From JAGLHV01 sp023143305 [NCBI: Clostridia bacterium] (GTDB lineage Bacteria > CBDUZB01 > JAGLHV01): a DNA stretch of 64,000 nt. Shown here one piece after another: positions 63,797 through 64,000 of the stretch. Position 1 is the first letter of the stretch, and each line of letters starts with the position of its first letter. A program made the translations under genes and the position numbers. Below the pieces are notes generated by a model that made no database searches, was not told the DNA's origin, and saw only the letters and a program-made list of their open reading frames with translations. Location of the stretch: contig DAOVVV010000007.1 in NCBI GenBank assembly GCA_030637025.1, forward strand, positions 1 to 64,000. The letters run 5' to 3'.

Positions 63797-64000
63797 ATGA
63801 ATATAGGCGATAAAGTAAAAATAAAAATAGAAAAAATAGTTTTAGGAGGAGACGGGTTAGGACACATTGGACGTTTAGTTGTTTTTGTGCCTTATACCTG
63901 TCCGGGTGATGAAGTTTTAGTTGAAATTACTAAATTAAAGTCAAATTATTCAAGCGGAAAGATAGTAGAAATTATTAACCCTTCCAATGAAAGAGAAGTT
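63797..64000 (+). CDS. TRAM-domain 23S rRNA (uracil-5-)-methyltransferase, 5' part
   Basis: The first 68 codons of a gene cut by the window end. MNIGDKVKIKIEKIVLGGDG, then VVFVPYTCPGDEVLVEI is the TRAM domain that begins RlmCD/RumA/TrmA-type RNA methyltransferases. The catalytic part is outside the window, so the exact subfamily is open. ATG directly follows the RRM gene stop codon. Confidence 0.75.
   Translation, partial: MNIGDKVKIKIEKIVLGGDGLGHIGRLVVFVPYTCPGDEVLVEITKLKSNYSSGKIVEIINPSNEREV

Noticed and set aside
1-64000. tRNA or rRNA genes
   Set aside because: Reading the intergenic regions on both strands gave no cloverleaf with CCA-type ends or rRNA signatures; short or degenerate ones could still be missed by eye.

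Overview
This is an AT-rich, gene-dense bacterial chromosome segment with no rRNA, tRNA, prophage or CRISPR array that I could find. Heptose-precursor genes (gmhA and the hldE adenylyltransferase half), a PorV/PorQ-type outer-membrane barrel, a LolA-like protein, a secretin and several lipoproteins point to a Gram-negative, LPS-bearing cell. The ThiD2-ThiE thiamine pair, the fused TIGR03960/DUF2344 radical-SAM protein beside ribonuclease G, secreted proteins ending in FlgD/T9SS-like Ig modules and many REP-like palindromes are what I would expect from an uncultured lineage of the Omnitrophota/Firestonebacteria/Desantisbacteria kind. That placement is an inference from gene content only.

1-18.9 kb is housekeeping on the + strand: a tightly overlapping operon aroC-aroK-aroB-aroQ-M24 peptidase-efp-accB-accC-gmhA, then hldE(C)-thiD2-thiE-DUF3307, purA, purB, rplU-rpmA-obgE, proB, an SDR epimerase and folD.

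18.9-33.1 kb is envelope and surface biology. A probable c-di-GMP-I riboswitch precedes the decapitated C-terminus of a surface protein. A PorV-like barrel with TPRs is followed by a well-formed c-di-GMP-I riboswitch that controls an 81-aa single-domain protein carrying both halves of the MshEN c-di-GMP-binding motif. Next come a secreted protein and a Tad/Flp-type pilus locus (two Flp-like pilins, three TadE/TadG-like pseudopilins, CpaB, a short secretin) without its ATPase or platform genes, then the radical-SAM/DUF2344 protein and rng.

33.4-53.8 kb is a dense signalling island. Four minus-strand genes encode REC-PAS-kinase, REC-degenerate kinase-REC, hybrid kinase and REC-degenerate GGDEF proteins, none with a DNA-binding output. 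Divergently, an operon encodes REC-HPt, a REC-PilB/GspE ATPase-REC fusion, a zinc-ribbon membrane protein and a type IV pilin fused to a lectin-like domain. Two paralogous Cache-HAMP-PAS-histidine kinases, a FIST sensor protein, a lone receiver and a second type IV pilin follow. The set looks like a phosphorelay acting directly on a pilus motor.

54.1-61.6 kb holds the least familiar locus: an orphan domain resembling the thumb of DNA polymerase I, a 1243-aa protein with lipid-binding-like repeats, one membrane segment, PKD domains and jelly-roll modules, two paralogous small proteins, a helical-plus-Ig protein and a polyprenyl diphosphate synthase, apparently one transcription unit. The window closes with a LolA-like gene on the minus strand, an FKBP lipoprotein, an RRM protein and the start of a TRAM-domain 23S rRNA methyltransferase.
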